Assembly (NCBI GenBank): GCA_943737045.1
Contig: CALSFV010000664.1
Span: forward strand, 124,001-188,000
Length of the DNA stretch: 64,000 bases
Direction of reading: 5' to 3'
DNA from: Parapristionchus giblindavisi
Lineage: Eukaryota; Nematoda; Chromadorea; Rhabditida; Diplogasteridae
Shown: piece after piece, positions 32,432 to 44,371 of the stretch
Layout of the letters: each line of letters begins with the position of its first letter
How positions within the stretch are numbered: position 1 is the first letter of the stretch
Translations under genes and position numbers: made by a program
Notes under the pieces: generated by a model
What the model saw: the letters and a program-made list of their open reading frames with translations, nothing else
Told to the model about the DNA's origin: nothing
The model's database searches: none

Positions 32432-33431
32432 AATTACAAAACGGCGCAACTGCTAAGCAGGCGAGCTTTCCGAAATATATGGTAAAAAATACACCATAAA
32501 TAGCGAAATACACGTTCACTCTTCAATTCCACTCTTTCCTATCTCAACTACCTCTCGCTCAAACCCGTCTGACATTCGCCTCGCTCTTTTTATATCCTCG
32601 CCTTTTACACGAGCGCATTGAAATCAAAGATGTTCGCATGGCCTAATGGTAACTCGAGTGACTGTCCATCCAGAAGGGGGCGCAGGTTCGAATCCCCATC
32701 GGCGCATCCGTAATCTCTCTTTCACCCTTATTGTACTGTCTAAACTAACGTGTCAGAGATTGTAGAGGTTGTGAAAGTGCGCACAGTGATCTTCTCGACT
32801 CCTTGTTGAGATTCACGACGCTTTTGACATGCTGAACGATCTGGGAGGGGGCCGATACGAGCACTGGTCGTTGCAAACCCATCTTACGTATCCAAAATGG
32901 ACTGAGTTAGTGATAAACGCGTAGGAAAGGGAAAGAACAGTCAGTCAGGTCACGCGCTCGCGGTCGCAACGCGTGTGTTTACTTCGAACTTCGAACATGT
33001 TTTTCAGCTGCTCCGCGCTCTCAAAGAATTCGGACGACTGTGACTGAGAATGCACACGATTTCCTGTGCAGTTTTCGTGTAAATAATAAGTGTTTTCTCA
33101 AAAAATATTTATAAATTGTTGAAGACACTTTCATGGAGAGTTGAGTAACCACAATTTATACATCACACTATCACTTTTGTAAATTAAACTTTCGTCGCAA
33201 CTTTAAGTAAACGCCCGTTTACTTTTTCTGCACCTCTTCAAATTGCACGCTATTTCTCCATTTCTCTAACACCTCGTCAGAAAGTTGCGAACTTGGTTCG
33301 CATCTTTGTTCGCATCTTTTTGACGAACTTTTTTCTTTGTGAAAATAGCATGGGATTTTGAGAGAATTAGAGAAAAAGTTCGCAACTTTGTTCCGACATT
33401 TCTTCGCGAACTTTTGATAGATTGCATGGGC
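32432..33431. other. Unassigned sequence between LTR element and receptor copy B
   Basis: Contains a tRNA-like sequence (32635-32706) and an inverted GCGAAC...GTTCGC cluster at about 33290-33420. The frame at 33219-33521 is the TM7 exon of copy B running on past its lost stop. No other gene seen. Confidence 0.5.
32635..32706 (+). pseudogene. tRNA-like sequence (degenerate)
   Basis: Box A-like TGGCCTAATGGTAACTCG and a perfect box B-like GGTTCGAATCC at tRNA distance. The anticodon and T stems have several mismatches. It resembles the arginine-tRNA layout but should be treated as a relic. Confidence 0.6.
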
Positions 33432-33962
33432 CACAGGAAAAATCTCACCGTTTCCAGGGTAAACTCTCAAGTTATGCGCGTGTCTACGATTCTTCCTAAC
33501 ACACATCATCATTCGGATCATATTTCGAACGGTACGGTTAGATGATAGAAATATGAATGAGTGTATGGAATGATTGAATGCGCCCGAGGTGAATTCAAGG
33601 GTAATGAAAAGCTTTAGAACCTTTAATGTAGTTAATTCAATAAGAACACTATATTATATCGGCGTCCATGATCGATGGAAAACCGTTTGCCGACAAATGT
33701 GACGTCACAACAATAGGCAGGGGCGTTTGCCAGTTATCCTCCCCCATATGCTCTTGACGTGACTTTTGCCTACATACGGTTTGCAACCGTTCATGGATAA
33801 TCCCGGTATAATAAGAGCAATGGAGAACGCTCGAATCAATAAATTACGTTCTTCTCCCATTAGTGACTGTTTTCGACCGATGTCACTGTCTCTGTAAGGT
33901 AAACTTCAAAAAATAATTCATAGGGCACAAATCCAAATATTAAAAAAAAACTTTACATTTAA

Positions 33963-35908
33963 GAGTCCGGATCTGTAGACTCGACCATGTTCCGGTTTTG
34001 ATTCAGGACATTCCACTTTATGGGTGTAGGGTACCTTGGGCCCTGATTACAAAATGGTACCCAAAGTAGCCCTACCAGTGGAAAGCGGCGCGCCAGGTGG
34101 GCGCCAAGTTTGAAAACTCGATTTTCATATTTTTTTCAACCGAACAAGCTAGAGACCAAATTTCTTCGGCATTGTGTTAGGCATGCCGAATGTGCACAGA
34201 AACACTATTGAGATTAATTTTAAGCAATTCCTAGACTAATTTTTTACTCGATTATTAGATTTTTTTCGATTTCTCGGCATCTCAATGTCAATTCCGCATA
34301 AGTTCTCTAGTGTATTCATGGAGCCCAACTACTATTGCATGTAACCCTGCCAGGCTGAAATCGATCTTGGATTGCGCGTGTCGGAAAAAATCGGTCTGAG
34401 TGTTTCCAACTTGACTCAGAATCGTTATTTCATGATTTTTGCTGTATTTTCCAAACGAGTAGTGCGGAATTGCAGTCTACTCAAAGTTTAGAAGTGAGTC
34501 GAGTAAAATGACACAAGAAGCCCATTACTTGGATCATTTTGAAAATTTCGATTTTCACGACCCCGGGGTCATGGTCGAAAATTTCAAAATTTCTCAAGTT
34601 TGAAATGTTTTCATTTATGAATCTTATTAATATTCAGCCAATGCTCAATGGCTGATCTCTCCTTTCAACCATTTTCCTAAAAGTTTCATGTTGAATGCGT
34701 GCGAAAAAGTCATAATTGTGCTTGAATGAGTTTCCAACTTACTCTCTGTAACATTCTATCTTAGTACTTTGCGATATACATAATCAATATGAAAATCGTT
34801 TATTTTCGAAAATTCAAACAAATCAATTTGAGTGCCTACTTTCACGGAAAATTTCTGAAATATTGCAGTTTTTCGACTCCAATGCTGCGACAATTAGCAA
34901 ATGACAATGACAATGTGAAGTTTCATGATGAGTAAACATAGTAGAACTGAAATCCCGGCATTCGGCTCACTTTTGAAAAAATCTATTTCCGGTCATGGTA
35001 AAAAAAATAATTTTCGAAATTTAACGATTTTCCTATTGATTATTTACATTGAAAGCACTTAGACAGAATGTTACAGAAAGCTTGTTGGAAACTGATTCAA
35101 GCACAATTGTGACTTTTGCGCACGCATTCAACATGAATCTTTTCGAAAAATGGTTGAAAGGAGAGATCGGCCATTGAGCATTGGCTGAATATTATTCACA
35201 TCATTAGTAGTACTTCACAATAAGATTCATAAATGAAAACATTTCAAACTTGAGAAATTTTGAAATTTTCGACCATGACCCCCGGGTCGTGAAAATCGAA
35301 ATTTTCAAAATGATCCAAGTAATGGGCTTCTTGTGTCATTTTACTCGACTCACTTCTAAGCTTTGAGTAGACTGCAATTCCGCACTACTCGTTTGGAAAA
35401 TACAGCAAAAATCATGAAATAACGATTTTGAGTAAAGTTGGAAACACTCAGACCGATTTTTTCCGACACGCGCAATCCAAGATCGATTTAAGCCTGGCAG
35501 GGTTACATGCAATAGTAGTTGGGCTCCATGAATACACTAGAGAACTTATGCGGAATTGACATTGAGATGCCGAGAAATCGAAAAAAACCTAAAAATCGAG
35601 TAAAAAATTAGTCTAGGAATTGCTTAAAATTAATCTCAATAGTGTTTCTGTGCACATTCGGCATGCCTAACAAAATGCCGAAGAAATTTGATTTCTAGCT
35701 TGTTCGGTTGAAAAAATATGAAAATAGAGTTTTCAAACTTGGCGCCCACCTGGTACGCCGCTTTCCACTGCTAGGGCCACTTTGAGTACCATTTTGTAAT
35801 CAGGACCCAAGGTATCCTACACCCATAAAGTGGAGTGGCGTGAATCAAAATTCTTGGCGCGATGTCCGAAATTTGGCCGAAATGGTCGAGTCTTACAGAT
35901 CCGGACTC
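33963..35908. mobile_element. 1946-bp palindromic element, TTAA target
   Basis: Ends GAGTCCGGATCTGTA and complement, each arm about 950 bp, centre near 34960. Flanked by TTAA at 33959-33962 and 35909-35912. Receptor copy C has the uninterrupted site (CATTTAAAGTGCATG at about 45234), which proves the insertion. TTAA suggests piggyBac-type movement, though a TA duplication would also fit. No transposase is encoded. Confidence 0.82.
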
Positions 35909-36721
35909 TTAAAGTGCATGTTAACATATACTTGTAACCTAGATTATTAATTTAATCATATTTTATTAATTGATCAATTCATAATTAGGTAATAAATTTT
36001 AACGCACATTTGTCCTTTTTGTTTCCTTATAGCAAAGTAAATTACGATATACATGAAAACGGTCAAAACGGGTAGAACGAAGTCATTAAATTCTGAGATC
36101 TGAATTGAATGAACCCATTTGGTTGTAGACAAAAAAGAAATGATCAGACATTATAGTGATATATCCCAGTTTATGCGACCGAAAAACATGAATCAAATTA
36201 TTATTATAACAAAGATCGCATCGTTCAATTGTAAATCTAATGTGCATGCAAACTTATAATTGTACATTATAACCATTCAATATATTTGTTCACAGTCATT
36301 GAACATATCATTCTCCTTATCTCTCATTAATTCGAACAAGCTTCGAATTCTGACTGGAAATCCGACGCGGATGTGCTAGATGATTTGTGAACATTTGTCT
36401 ACCACCGTTTCAATGAACAATGCAGTAGATAAGGTCTTCGGAAGAATTTTTATCGGTTCAGTATTCGTTCCCACTTCGCATCGCCTTCTTTTTCTTTATT
36501 TTTACAAGATCAAGCTTTTTTCGAAACAAACTTCACAGAGAGTGTTTGTGACGTTGCAAATCGGTACAATATTGCATCGGACCGTGCTAAAATGTAGCGT
36601 AAACACTTCTAGAAACTTGTGCCATTTAATATCTTAAATAATATCATTTAATATATTAACAAAGAACTTGAAGTTTTCTTGAAAAAATCTTGATCTTTGA
36701 TCTTGCAAAAATACAGCAAAC

Positions 36722-36800
36722 GATGGTACGAAGTGGGAACGAACTTTGAATCTATAAAACTTCATCGGAACATCTTATCTACTACGCTACACAGTTCGGT
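36722..36800 (-). pseudogene. tRNA-like sequence (degenerate), copy B counterpart
   Basis: Close relative of the one at 15402-15476 with the same order of box A- and box B-like motifs and flanks; B box slightly altered (AGTTCGTTCCC). Confidence 0.55.
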
Positions 36801-36987
36801 TTGAAACTGTAGCTGCCAACAGCGATCATTCACCATACCCTTTTTTTATATTCATGAAAGCAATAAATATTTGGCAGCTTTTCTCAAAGGATTTCCAATC
36901 CAAATTCTATACTGGTTGCATATGCGATTAGTCATAAATCCATGATAGTTTCTCATTATTCACTTGTAAGCTTAAGGTTAGTTTATA

Positions 36988-37047
36988 GGTAAAAAGGTAT
37001 AGGAAAAGGTAAAGGTAAAGGAAAAGGTAAAGGTAAAGGTAAAGGTA
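36988..37047. repeat. GGTAAA-type tandem repeat
   Basis: About nine GGTAAA/GGAAAA hexamers in an intron of receptor copy B. Confidence 0.85.
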
Positions 37048-37685
37048 CAACCCGTTATTCAAAGCACACGAAGTCCTGCGGGTAGGTAGAGGTACATCTC
37101 GTAATTCAAGGCGTTACTCTATTAATTACTCTATTCGTGTATGTTTCAAAGATGAGTTATTTTCATTAACACAAACATCGTTATGGCATAAAATATGTAC
37201 CAGAAAAATCACGTGAGCATTGACATAAATTTCCTCATAATCAATAGTAATCATGTCGAATGTCGTGAAAGGGCTCGGCACCAGAGTAAAAGCACTCATT
37301 AATCCAATGACTAAGAAAGTGAAGAAAATTGTGATTATCATCCGTTTTCTGGAAATCTTTATGGTTAAAATAATAAAAAAGGAGTTAAATGCACCCTTCG
37401 AAAATTGATTTAATATGTGGAACAACGAAAGTCGCTAGACGATTGAGTCCCATAAGAACGTTCAAGTAGATGACTGACTGAATATATTTTTAAGAGGAGT
37501 TGTAATAAAAATACTGCGAATGGAAAAATAGTTTTAAAAATGCATAATTTTTGGCACTTCTTTAATTTCTGAGAAAGTGTGTAAAAGTTTGAGGGTAGAT
37601 TTTGCACTTTTAGTAGGTAGTTTAATTCAATCCCTCCTATATTGCTATATAGAAAGATAGTTTTGCTAATGTAATTGAAAATGTT

Positions 37686-37808
37686 CTTAAAGGAACACCC
37701 CAATCTAATTTTACTCTCCGCATTAGCAATGCTCTCTCGTAGACAAAGAAAGCGAGAGAGTGTGGCCAGACCGGAGAGTTTCAAATTACCTTGGGGTGTT
37801 CCTTTAAG
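37686..37808. repeat. Short foldback element (AAGCTAATTT family), copy 5
   Basis: CTTAAAGGAACACCCCAATC...TTGGGGTGTTCCTTTAAG: the cleanest copy, with 17-bp near-perfect ends and the inner CTCTCTCG/CGAGAGAG hairpin. It lies in receptor copy B. Confidence 0.75.
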
Positions 37809-38030
37809 GCGGTGTTACATTTTCAAAACGGGCGGGAACTTTCCGGTTCGTTGGCCCGGGGTAATTTGAATAAGTTCTGCAGTCGCAGAACTGCTCCCCT
37901 GCGAAGGGGAAGTTTGCCCTCCCATTTTAGGGAGGGCAGTCCAATGGGGGCCAGTGCTCCTCGCCCATTCCTCCAAAAATATCGAGTTCAATGCAATTTT
38001 TTCCCGTGCCAAAAAAAACAGTGAAGTGCC

Positions 38031-38091
38031 AACGGGCGCACGTCCATGTGCGTTTTTCAGTTAGTAAAACGCACGTGGACGTGCGCCCGTT
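38031..38091. repeat. GC-rich hairpin
   Basis: ACGGGCGCACGTCCATGTGCG and its near-complement CGCACGTGGACGTGCGCCCGT flank a 16-nt loop. Confidence 0.75.
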
Positions 38092-38113
38092 TTGGAATTG
38101 TAAGATCGTCTAA

Positions 38114-38793
38114 CTAGGGAATGGTTCGTGAAGGGTACGAAACTACGTGGAGCGACATCCATAGCGATAATCGGCATGATCGACTTAGTAGGAATCAACT
38201 TTCAAAGTCTGCTATGTATCGATTTTGTAAATTTCAAACCCGTCGCATATTCGCCACACGATATGAGCATAATGGTATAAGGGATAAGGGAATGAACGGA
38301 GAGATTAGGGTGGAAGGGTGTTGCCTCACTCCTAACCGAGCTGTGGTATAGTGGTAAGTGTGCGCGCATACAACTTTTTGCACGCAAGTTCGATTCCCCC
38401 GAGAACATTTTTGTTAGTGCAACAATTCAACAATAAACATTTATGTTTCAATAGATATTAACTCAGATATTTCTATTTCTTTACGTTTTTGCAACTTTTT
38501 TCGCTGTCTTTCATTTGACATGGATGGTTTATTACGTGTACTAGACTAGACTAAACTCTACACTTGTACTGGAACCTCCAGTTCAAGCCAATGATGAACA
38601 GAGCGAATGAAATACACAATTCATGGTTGGTTCTGATTATACTTATGATTGTGGCTGTATGCGACGGATTTGAAATTTACAAAATCGATAAATAGCAGAC
38701 TTTGAAAGTTGATTCCTACTATGTCGATCATGCTGATTATCGCTATGGATGTCGCTCCCCGTAGTTTCGTACCCTTCACGAACCATTCCCTAG
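38114..38793. mobile_element. 680-bp inverted-repeat element with TAA target duplication, carrying a tRNA-like sequence
   Basis: Ends CTAGGGAATGGTTCGTGAAG and complement, arms of about 140 bp, flanked by TAA at 38111-38113 and 38794-38796. Receptor copies A and C show the unfilled site ahead of CAATTTT(C/T). TWA targets fit PIF/Harbinger. The non-palindromic core holds the tRNA-like sequence at 38336-38403. Confidence 0.78.
38336..38403 (+). pseudogene. tRNA-like sequence inside an inverted-repeat element
   Basis: Box A-like GTGGTATAGTGGTAAG and box B-like AGTTCGATTCC, followed by CCCCGAG. Stems imperfect. It could still work as an internal RNA polymerase III promoter. Confidence 0.55.
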
Positions 38794-39785
38794 TAAGCAA
38801 TTTTCCAGGGGTCAAAGACTTTTTTCGAAAATTGGCGCCCGCGGTATCATAACAAAATTTGACAACAAAAAAATGAATTCCTCATAGTCAATTTACTGTA
38901 GGGAAAAGTTTCTGAGCGTTGGCACCGCTTATGTTTTCGTTTAGTAACGATTTTTAATAAATACTTCATAAAAATTATCATTAGCACTTTTCAAATAGTT
39001 ACTTTCAAAACTGCCAAAGTGGCCAAAATTGCCGGCAATTGCCGATTTTTTTATTTTCCAGTTACCGGCATTTGCCGGTTGCCGCACACCGCTGATGGGA
39101 ATAGCGGAGCAAAAGAGATGCTGGGGCGACTTTTCCCAATATGTGGTGTGCGGTTTGGTGTGTTTTATCAATCTCATATTAATGAAACGATAGTTCATTA
39201 GTCAGAACGGCGCATCTCAGATTTTTTTTAAAAATTTTTTGGTCGCGCGGATGAGAGTGTGAAAGAGAGAATCATTGGATGCTATCTCGAAAGCACACCT
39301 TCTATAATGTATCCCACCAAACCCGCCTGGCATCCGCCTCGCCCTCTTTATATTTCTGCTTTTTTTCTACAACTTCGTTCAGAGATGGAAAACGGGTTTC
39401 GACCTTCCTTCATTATTGCCCTGCTATTACAGAGGCTGAACTAACGTGATTTTGTTGTTATTTTAGAAAGTATATAACTTAATAAAACCTGTAGCAATGT
39501 CTTTCTTGATTTGCATAGAATAAATAGAAATATGATGCATAGGATAAGTCCTGAGAGAATAAAAAACACATAAATAGCGTTGAATATGTGGGTTAGCCTA
39601 TCGTAGATCATAATCAGACGTTGCGGAAGTAATGATTTCCATCCAACTGTGACATACGAATGTGATTACTTCGTCACTAAAACGAATATGAACAAGGCTT
39701 TCATTACTCACTTTCTAGACTACTCTATAATTTGTTAACACGGCCGAATAATTATTATCAATTTGTTCCTCTGGTTTTTTCAAAA

Positions 39786-40694
39786 CCTGAAGTGTACTTA
39801 CAGTTTCACTTTAAGTAGACTTGTAAGTCTACTTAAAGTATGACGTCACTATCAGAGATGGTATTAACGATTAACGAATTAATGAAAATAAGTTAATATT
39901 CCTTAACTGTTTCGTTAATGAAAATGAGCGTTTGGATGCTGGAGAAGCGTATTTTCTTATAAATTAGCACCCCTATTCTAGGCAAAATCTATTTTTTTTG
40001 TCTAAATTCTATTTTTTTCCAATTTTTAAAGCTGTATTCGTTTAAAAACAATCGATATATCGATTTATGGGACATCGCTGTTCATGTTCTTCTAATAAAT
40101 AAACATGTTTGGAAAAAAAATTCATATTTTGAGCATTAACGAAAATTAACGACTCATTTTTCGTTAATTTAAGGCTCGTTAAAAAAAGTGGAAAACCGAA
40201 ATCGGCGACTTTCCACCCGTTAAAAAAGTACCCGGAAAGTCGAAAATGGAAACACGAAATTTGAATTCGCGCGCGCAAAGAGGTCCGGGAATTCAAATTC
40301 CGACAGCGAATTTTCGCGGATTCCATTTTTAGCAAGAAGGAAGATGAATTTCCATTTTACTGCTAAAAATCGGTGACGGAAAGTCGGAATTTGAATTCCC
40401 GCACCTCTTTGAGCGCGCGCGAATTCAAATTTCGTGTTTCCATTTTCGACTTTTCGGGTCCTTTTTTAACGGGTGGAAAGTCGCCGATTTCGGTTTTCCA
40501 CTATTTTTTAACGAGCCATTAACGACTTAACGAATTAACGAAAATTTTCATTAACGAACATCTCTGGTCACTATGTAAGTGTACTTAATGTGAGACGCAA
40601 GTCTACTTAAAGTGAAAAATGACGTCACTCGCTTTAAAAGTAAAATTCAAGTCAGTGACGTATTTTATGTAGACTTTAAGTTTTGAAATACGAG
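39786..40694. mobile_element. AAGTCTACTT-repeat inverted element, copy 2 (interrupted)
   Basis: Left part 39786-39852 and right part 40567-40694 together match the 237-bp copies at 7178 and 44775. A 714-bp hAT-like element splits it. Confidence 0.72.
39853..40566. mobile_element. 714-bp hAT-like element (CAGAGATG ends), nested
   Basis: Ends CAGAGATG and CATCTCTG with the 8-bp duplication GTCACTAT at 39845-39852 and 40567-40574. The unfilled host sequence is seen at 44871. Inside is a second palindrome (GGAAAACCGAAATCGGCGAC and complement) and GTTAACGA-rich ends. 8-bp duplication and CAGAG-type ends fit hAT. No transposase. Confidence 0.85.
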
Positions 40695-41195
40695 AGTCTC
40701 ACACTCTGCGGAAGTACCGAATATGTTAAGCCGCATTGATCGTCCGAAATTTCGCGTGAGGAACGCATGGGAAACAAAGGTAGTGTAATTTTAAAATATA
40801 GAATTCACCGTAAAGCTCATTATTGCAACAAAAAGAAAACGTTTCGTGTTGTGAACGCTGAAAATAAGTACTGATAAATGTGTTTGAAATGAATATTTTT
40901 AATATTATTTAAACATGAATGTCACTTATTTCGCATTTGAAGATTATATTTACAAGTGAAGTATAAGAAATATCTTTTAGACTTTGAATGAGACTATTTT
41001 TCGTCGATAGGTGTAGGAAAAAATGGACGAAACCAAAAATTAGCTGCGACCATGTACTTTCAGATTTTGTATGATTAATTAAGGTTTGTAAAAAAAATTC
41101 TTCATTTTTTGAAGAAAAACACACTGTGTAAGCGACAAGGAGCGTATCCTCCTGTAAAAGCAATGAGAACATGACAACGTGGTGTAGTGGTAGTG

Positions 41196-41668
41196 TGTAT
41201 CGTACATGTAAAAATAGTTGTATCATGAACGGTGTGAATGGATCTGAATGGATCAGGCCGATCAAACGGGATTGTGAGCGAGAATTCCATTTTCGTAATT
41301 TTTCTTTCTTTTCATTGTTTTTCTTTCCTTCTTATCTACTGTATTGAAAGAAATCACGCCAAAATATTGCCATTTATCAAAAATCATTGCTTTACAAATG
41401 AATAAATTGTTCCGATTATACGCTGAATAAATGGGTCAATTTTGGTTCATTGGAGCAATTTATTCCTCGCGAAAATGATGATTTTTGTTAAATGGCAATA
41501 TTTTGGCATAATGCATTTCAATATAGTAGATTCGATGAAAAGAAAAACACTGAAAAGAAAAATAACGAAAATGGCCGGCTCGCTCACAATCCCGTTTGAT
41601 CGGCCTGATCCGTTCAGATCCATTCACACCATTCATGATACAACTATTTTTACATGTACGATACTCTT
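41196..41668. repeat. 473-bp inverted-repeat element
   Basis: Arms of about 200 bp: GATCAGGCCGATCAAACGGG and complement, TACATGTAAAAATAGTTGTA and complement. The left arm begins in a GTGGTGTAGTGGTAGTGTG run like a tRNA D-arm, but no box B follows. No duplication was established. Confidence 0.65.
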
Positions 41669-42433
41669 CTAGATCAGACTGTGGGTGGTTCGAGTAGAAA
41701 CAATAGTAACATAGTAAGCCATGAGATCAAAACAAAAAATCGGAAAATCGGATATCTCTCCAACACGAAGTTGTGAAACCTTCTGAACCATTGTATTCTT
41801 ATATAATTTTTGATCTCTATCAAATGGTATATATCATGTCATGGAAATCACATTTGATGTTTTTTTTGGTAAATCAAAAATCGATATTTGGGTTATTTTT
41901 TGCTGAAGCGTATACCGCCCAAAAGGACTCCATTCTTCAAATATGAGTCAACAAGATGATTTTGAAACACTGTGTCATGCCCCGCCGCTCGTATGGAGAG
42001 CGCGTTTTAAAAAGATGTGCAGAGTGGGAATAATATGAACCTGGAAATGTATTTTTGTAAAATGGCTACAAAACATTAAATAATACTTATGACCATATTA
42101 AACACCACTAGCGTGTGGTGTCGACCAGATTTCATCGAAATGTACTTAAAATCGACCCCCCCCCTCTCCCATATGCCATTATACTGTTCATTCTTTCCCC
42201 ATTTAATATTCAGATTCTGCACAACTCTGCAGATCTCTTTAATGTTCTCGTAACTTCGCGATTTCTTCGCAGATCCTTGTCCATGTGATCATACATTCTT
42301 GGAGCGAGGATGAATATTGCGTACGACATGATTGGGCTGATTAGCAAAGTAAATTCGACAAGAAATATAAGAAAAAAGTGAAACAACGGTCAAAACTAGA
42401 GATGTTTAGGACTTTCCTATCAGCAAGACGATA
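41669..42433. other. No gene recognised
   Basis: AT-rich sequence without supported coding or repeat structure. Confidence 0.45.
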
Positions 42434-42510
42434 CTCTGGTATTTCAAAACTTAAAGTCTACTTACACTTCCACGTATTTTAAGTAGACTTTAAGTTTTGA
42501 AATACCAGAG
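42434..42510. mobile_element. AAGTCTACTT-repeat inverted element, copy 3 (77 bp)
   Basis: CTCTGGTATTTCAAAACTTA...TAAGTTTTGAAATACCAGAG with almost no interior: a minimal form of the family. Confidence 0.75.
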
Positions 42511-42632
42511 CAGCTGATGTGAGGTCTACCATAGTTATTCTTGCTGGTCATAGCACACTGAGCATCCCTATGCTTGCAGAAATCAGAAATCAATTACTGT
42601 TCGATATTTATTTGATTACAAAGTTGCTTATG

Positions 42633-42840
42633 CTCTGGTATTTTGCCACTTAAAGTCTACTTAAACTACGTCACAGACTTTAAGTAGACTTTAAGTAAAC
42701 TTTAAGTGAAAGAACATTTGACGAAATGCATTACAGTATACCACACCACTTTAAGTAGACTTACGTCTCACTTTAAGTTTACTTAAAGTCTACTTAAAGT
42801 GGGAAAGTTTAAGTAGACTTTAAGTGGCATAATACCAGAG
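42633..42840. mobile_element. AAGTCTACTT-repeat inverted element, copy 4
   Basis: CTCTGGTATTTTGCCACTTA...TAAGTGGCATAATACCAGAG. Ends differ slightly from copies 1 and 6 (TTTTGCC), so it is a subfamily. Confidence 0.72.
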
Positions 42841-42879
42841 TGGGTACGTCCTGGATACTGCCCGTTGGCCATTCTCTTC

Positions 42880-43511
42880 GGGGTGGGGGGCCCCCCTTTT
42901 TTTTGCCAACGATCGTTTGCACAACGGATCATAAATTGGTTGGGAGAATTCCTATGGCAATATAAGTTGTATCATCGTTTTCAGTAGGAATGTACGGTAT
43001 TGTGCTACCGTAACCGTTCGGAATCGCGAACTAATTTTTTTCAGTCGACCCATGAGGGGTTGGTCTAAAATGGCCGAAGTCGAAAAATTCACGATACTCC
43101 CGGACCAAATACTAGTTGCCATTATATCAGTAGTGAGCCAACTGTTATCATTCTGGATACCGTAACCCGAACTACCGTAATCTAGCTATCGTACCCTACA
43201 ATATCATAGCGAAATTCACGGCAAATCCCGGTTCGATTACGGTAGATCTGGTTACGGTATCCAGAAAGATACAAGATGGCTCACTATTGATATAATGACA
43301 ACCAGTATTTGGTATCGGAGCATCATGCATTTTTCAACTTTTTCAACCATGAAGTCCGCGGGGCATGGGTCAACTGAAAAAATCATTTCGCGATTCCGAA
43401 CGGTTACGGTAGCACAATACCGTACACTCCTACTGACAACAATGGTAAAACTTTTATAGACATAGGCCATCTGCCAATCGATTTATGATCCGTTGCCGAA
43501 ATGGGCGCCCC
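42880..43511. mobile_element. 632-bp hAT-like inverted-repeat element, copy 2
   Basis: Same family as 11999-12651 (GTTTGCACAACGGATCATAA, GTACGGTATTGTGCTACCG and complements). Flanked by the 8-bp duplication TTCTCTTC (42872-42879, 43512-43519). A poly(G)/poly(C) block follows the left end. Confidence 0.82.
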
Positions 43512-43571
43512 TTCTCTTCTGCCGTTACAACCTGCCTTCTGCCTTGTTAGCTATTCAGATTGTGTGTGCTA

Positions 43572-43804
43572 CTCTGGTATTTTGAAACTTAAAGTCTACT
43601 TAAATTACGTCACAGACTTTAAGTAGACTTTAAGTAAACTTAAAGTGAAAGAACATTTGACGAAATGCATTACAGTATACCACACCACTTTAAGTAGACT
43701 TGCGTTTGACTTTAAGTTTACTTAAAGTCTACTTAAAGACCACATACTCTGGTATTTTGAAACTTAAAGTCTACAAGTAGACTTTAAGTTTCAAAATACC
43801 AGAG
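43572..43804. mobile_element. AAGTCTACTT-repeat inverted element, copy 5 (compound)
   Basis: Contains two CTCTGGTATTTTGAAAC starts (43572 and 43746) and one terminal AAATACCAGAG, as if one element inserted into or recombined with another. Confidence 0.7.
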
Positions 43805-44371
43805 TATGTGGTCTGCATATCCACTGCTTACAATACCTAAATAAATAAAACTGAAGAGCGCTTTTAAAAAGATGATACATTTTTTTACAAAAAAAGGAGA
43901 GCATGAAAATTGGACAAAATCGTAAACTTCGCAATTTCTATGTTTCTTTTAGAGGACTTGGCTTCTAGTATAGTTACCAAATTACCTCGATCCCAGGAAA
44001 TAATCTTGAAAATATATTATGTGGTTTCTTTTTGTCCGCTAGTGTATAATATATGATAGAGAAAATGAACATGACCTCACATGGAACATCAATCATCAAT
44101 TCGATTTGTCAGCCGTATATAAATTTATTATTTATTTGATTGATAAACCCGTGACAGATGTGTACAGAATACATCAGAACTGATAGGTGAATTAATAATT
44201 ATAATAATTGTAGAAATAGCATGGACTGGGGAAGGTGAGAGGAACCATTAATCCAACCCGGGTCACTAATCATTGAGCGATTGAGATCACAAACTTCTAC
44301 GTTGTCGACTTCCATTGCTCTGCAGATACACAATATCAAGAGGCTATCCGATCAGGAAAAATTTCACCGAG
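43805..44371. other. 3' flank of receptor copy C
   Basis: 44040-44371 matches 20870-21202 near fragment B0 and partly 13690-13799 near copy A. No gene seen. Confidence 0.55.

Larger units (their letters stand above)
33432..39611 (-). pseudogene. Serpentine (7TM) receptor copy B, degraded
   Basis: Recognisable exons on the minus strand: exon 1 39489-39611 (ATG ATC TAC start as in copy C), TM3 exon 37395-37477, TM4 exon 37201-37348, TM5 exon 36008-36099, third-loop/TM6 exon about 33804-33891 and TM7 exon to 33432. The TM2 exon and the 17-codon exon before TM7 are missing, the donor after the TM6 exon is changed, and the C-terminus reads into unrelated sequence instead of the normal stop. Four insertions lie inside: a 1.9-kb TTAA element, a 680-bp TAA element, a short foldback and a tRNA-like relic. 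Clearly non-functional as a receptor gene. Confidence 0.8.

Noticed and set aside
32635..32706. Functional tRNA gene
   Set aside because: A and B boxes are present, but the anticodon and T stems have several mismatches, so it is reported as a relic only.
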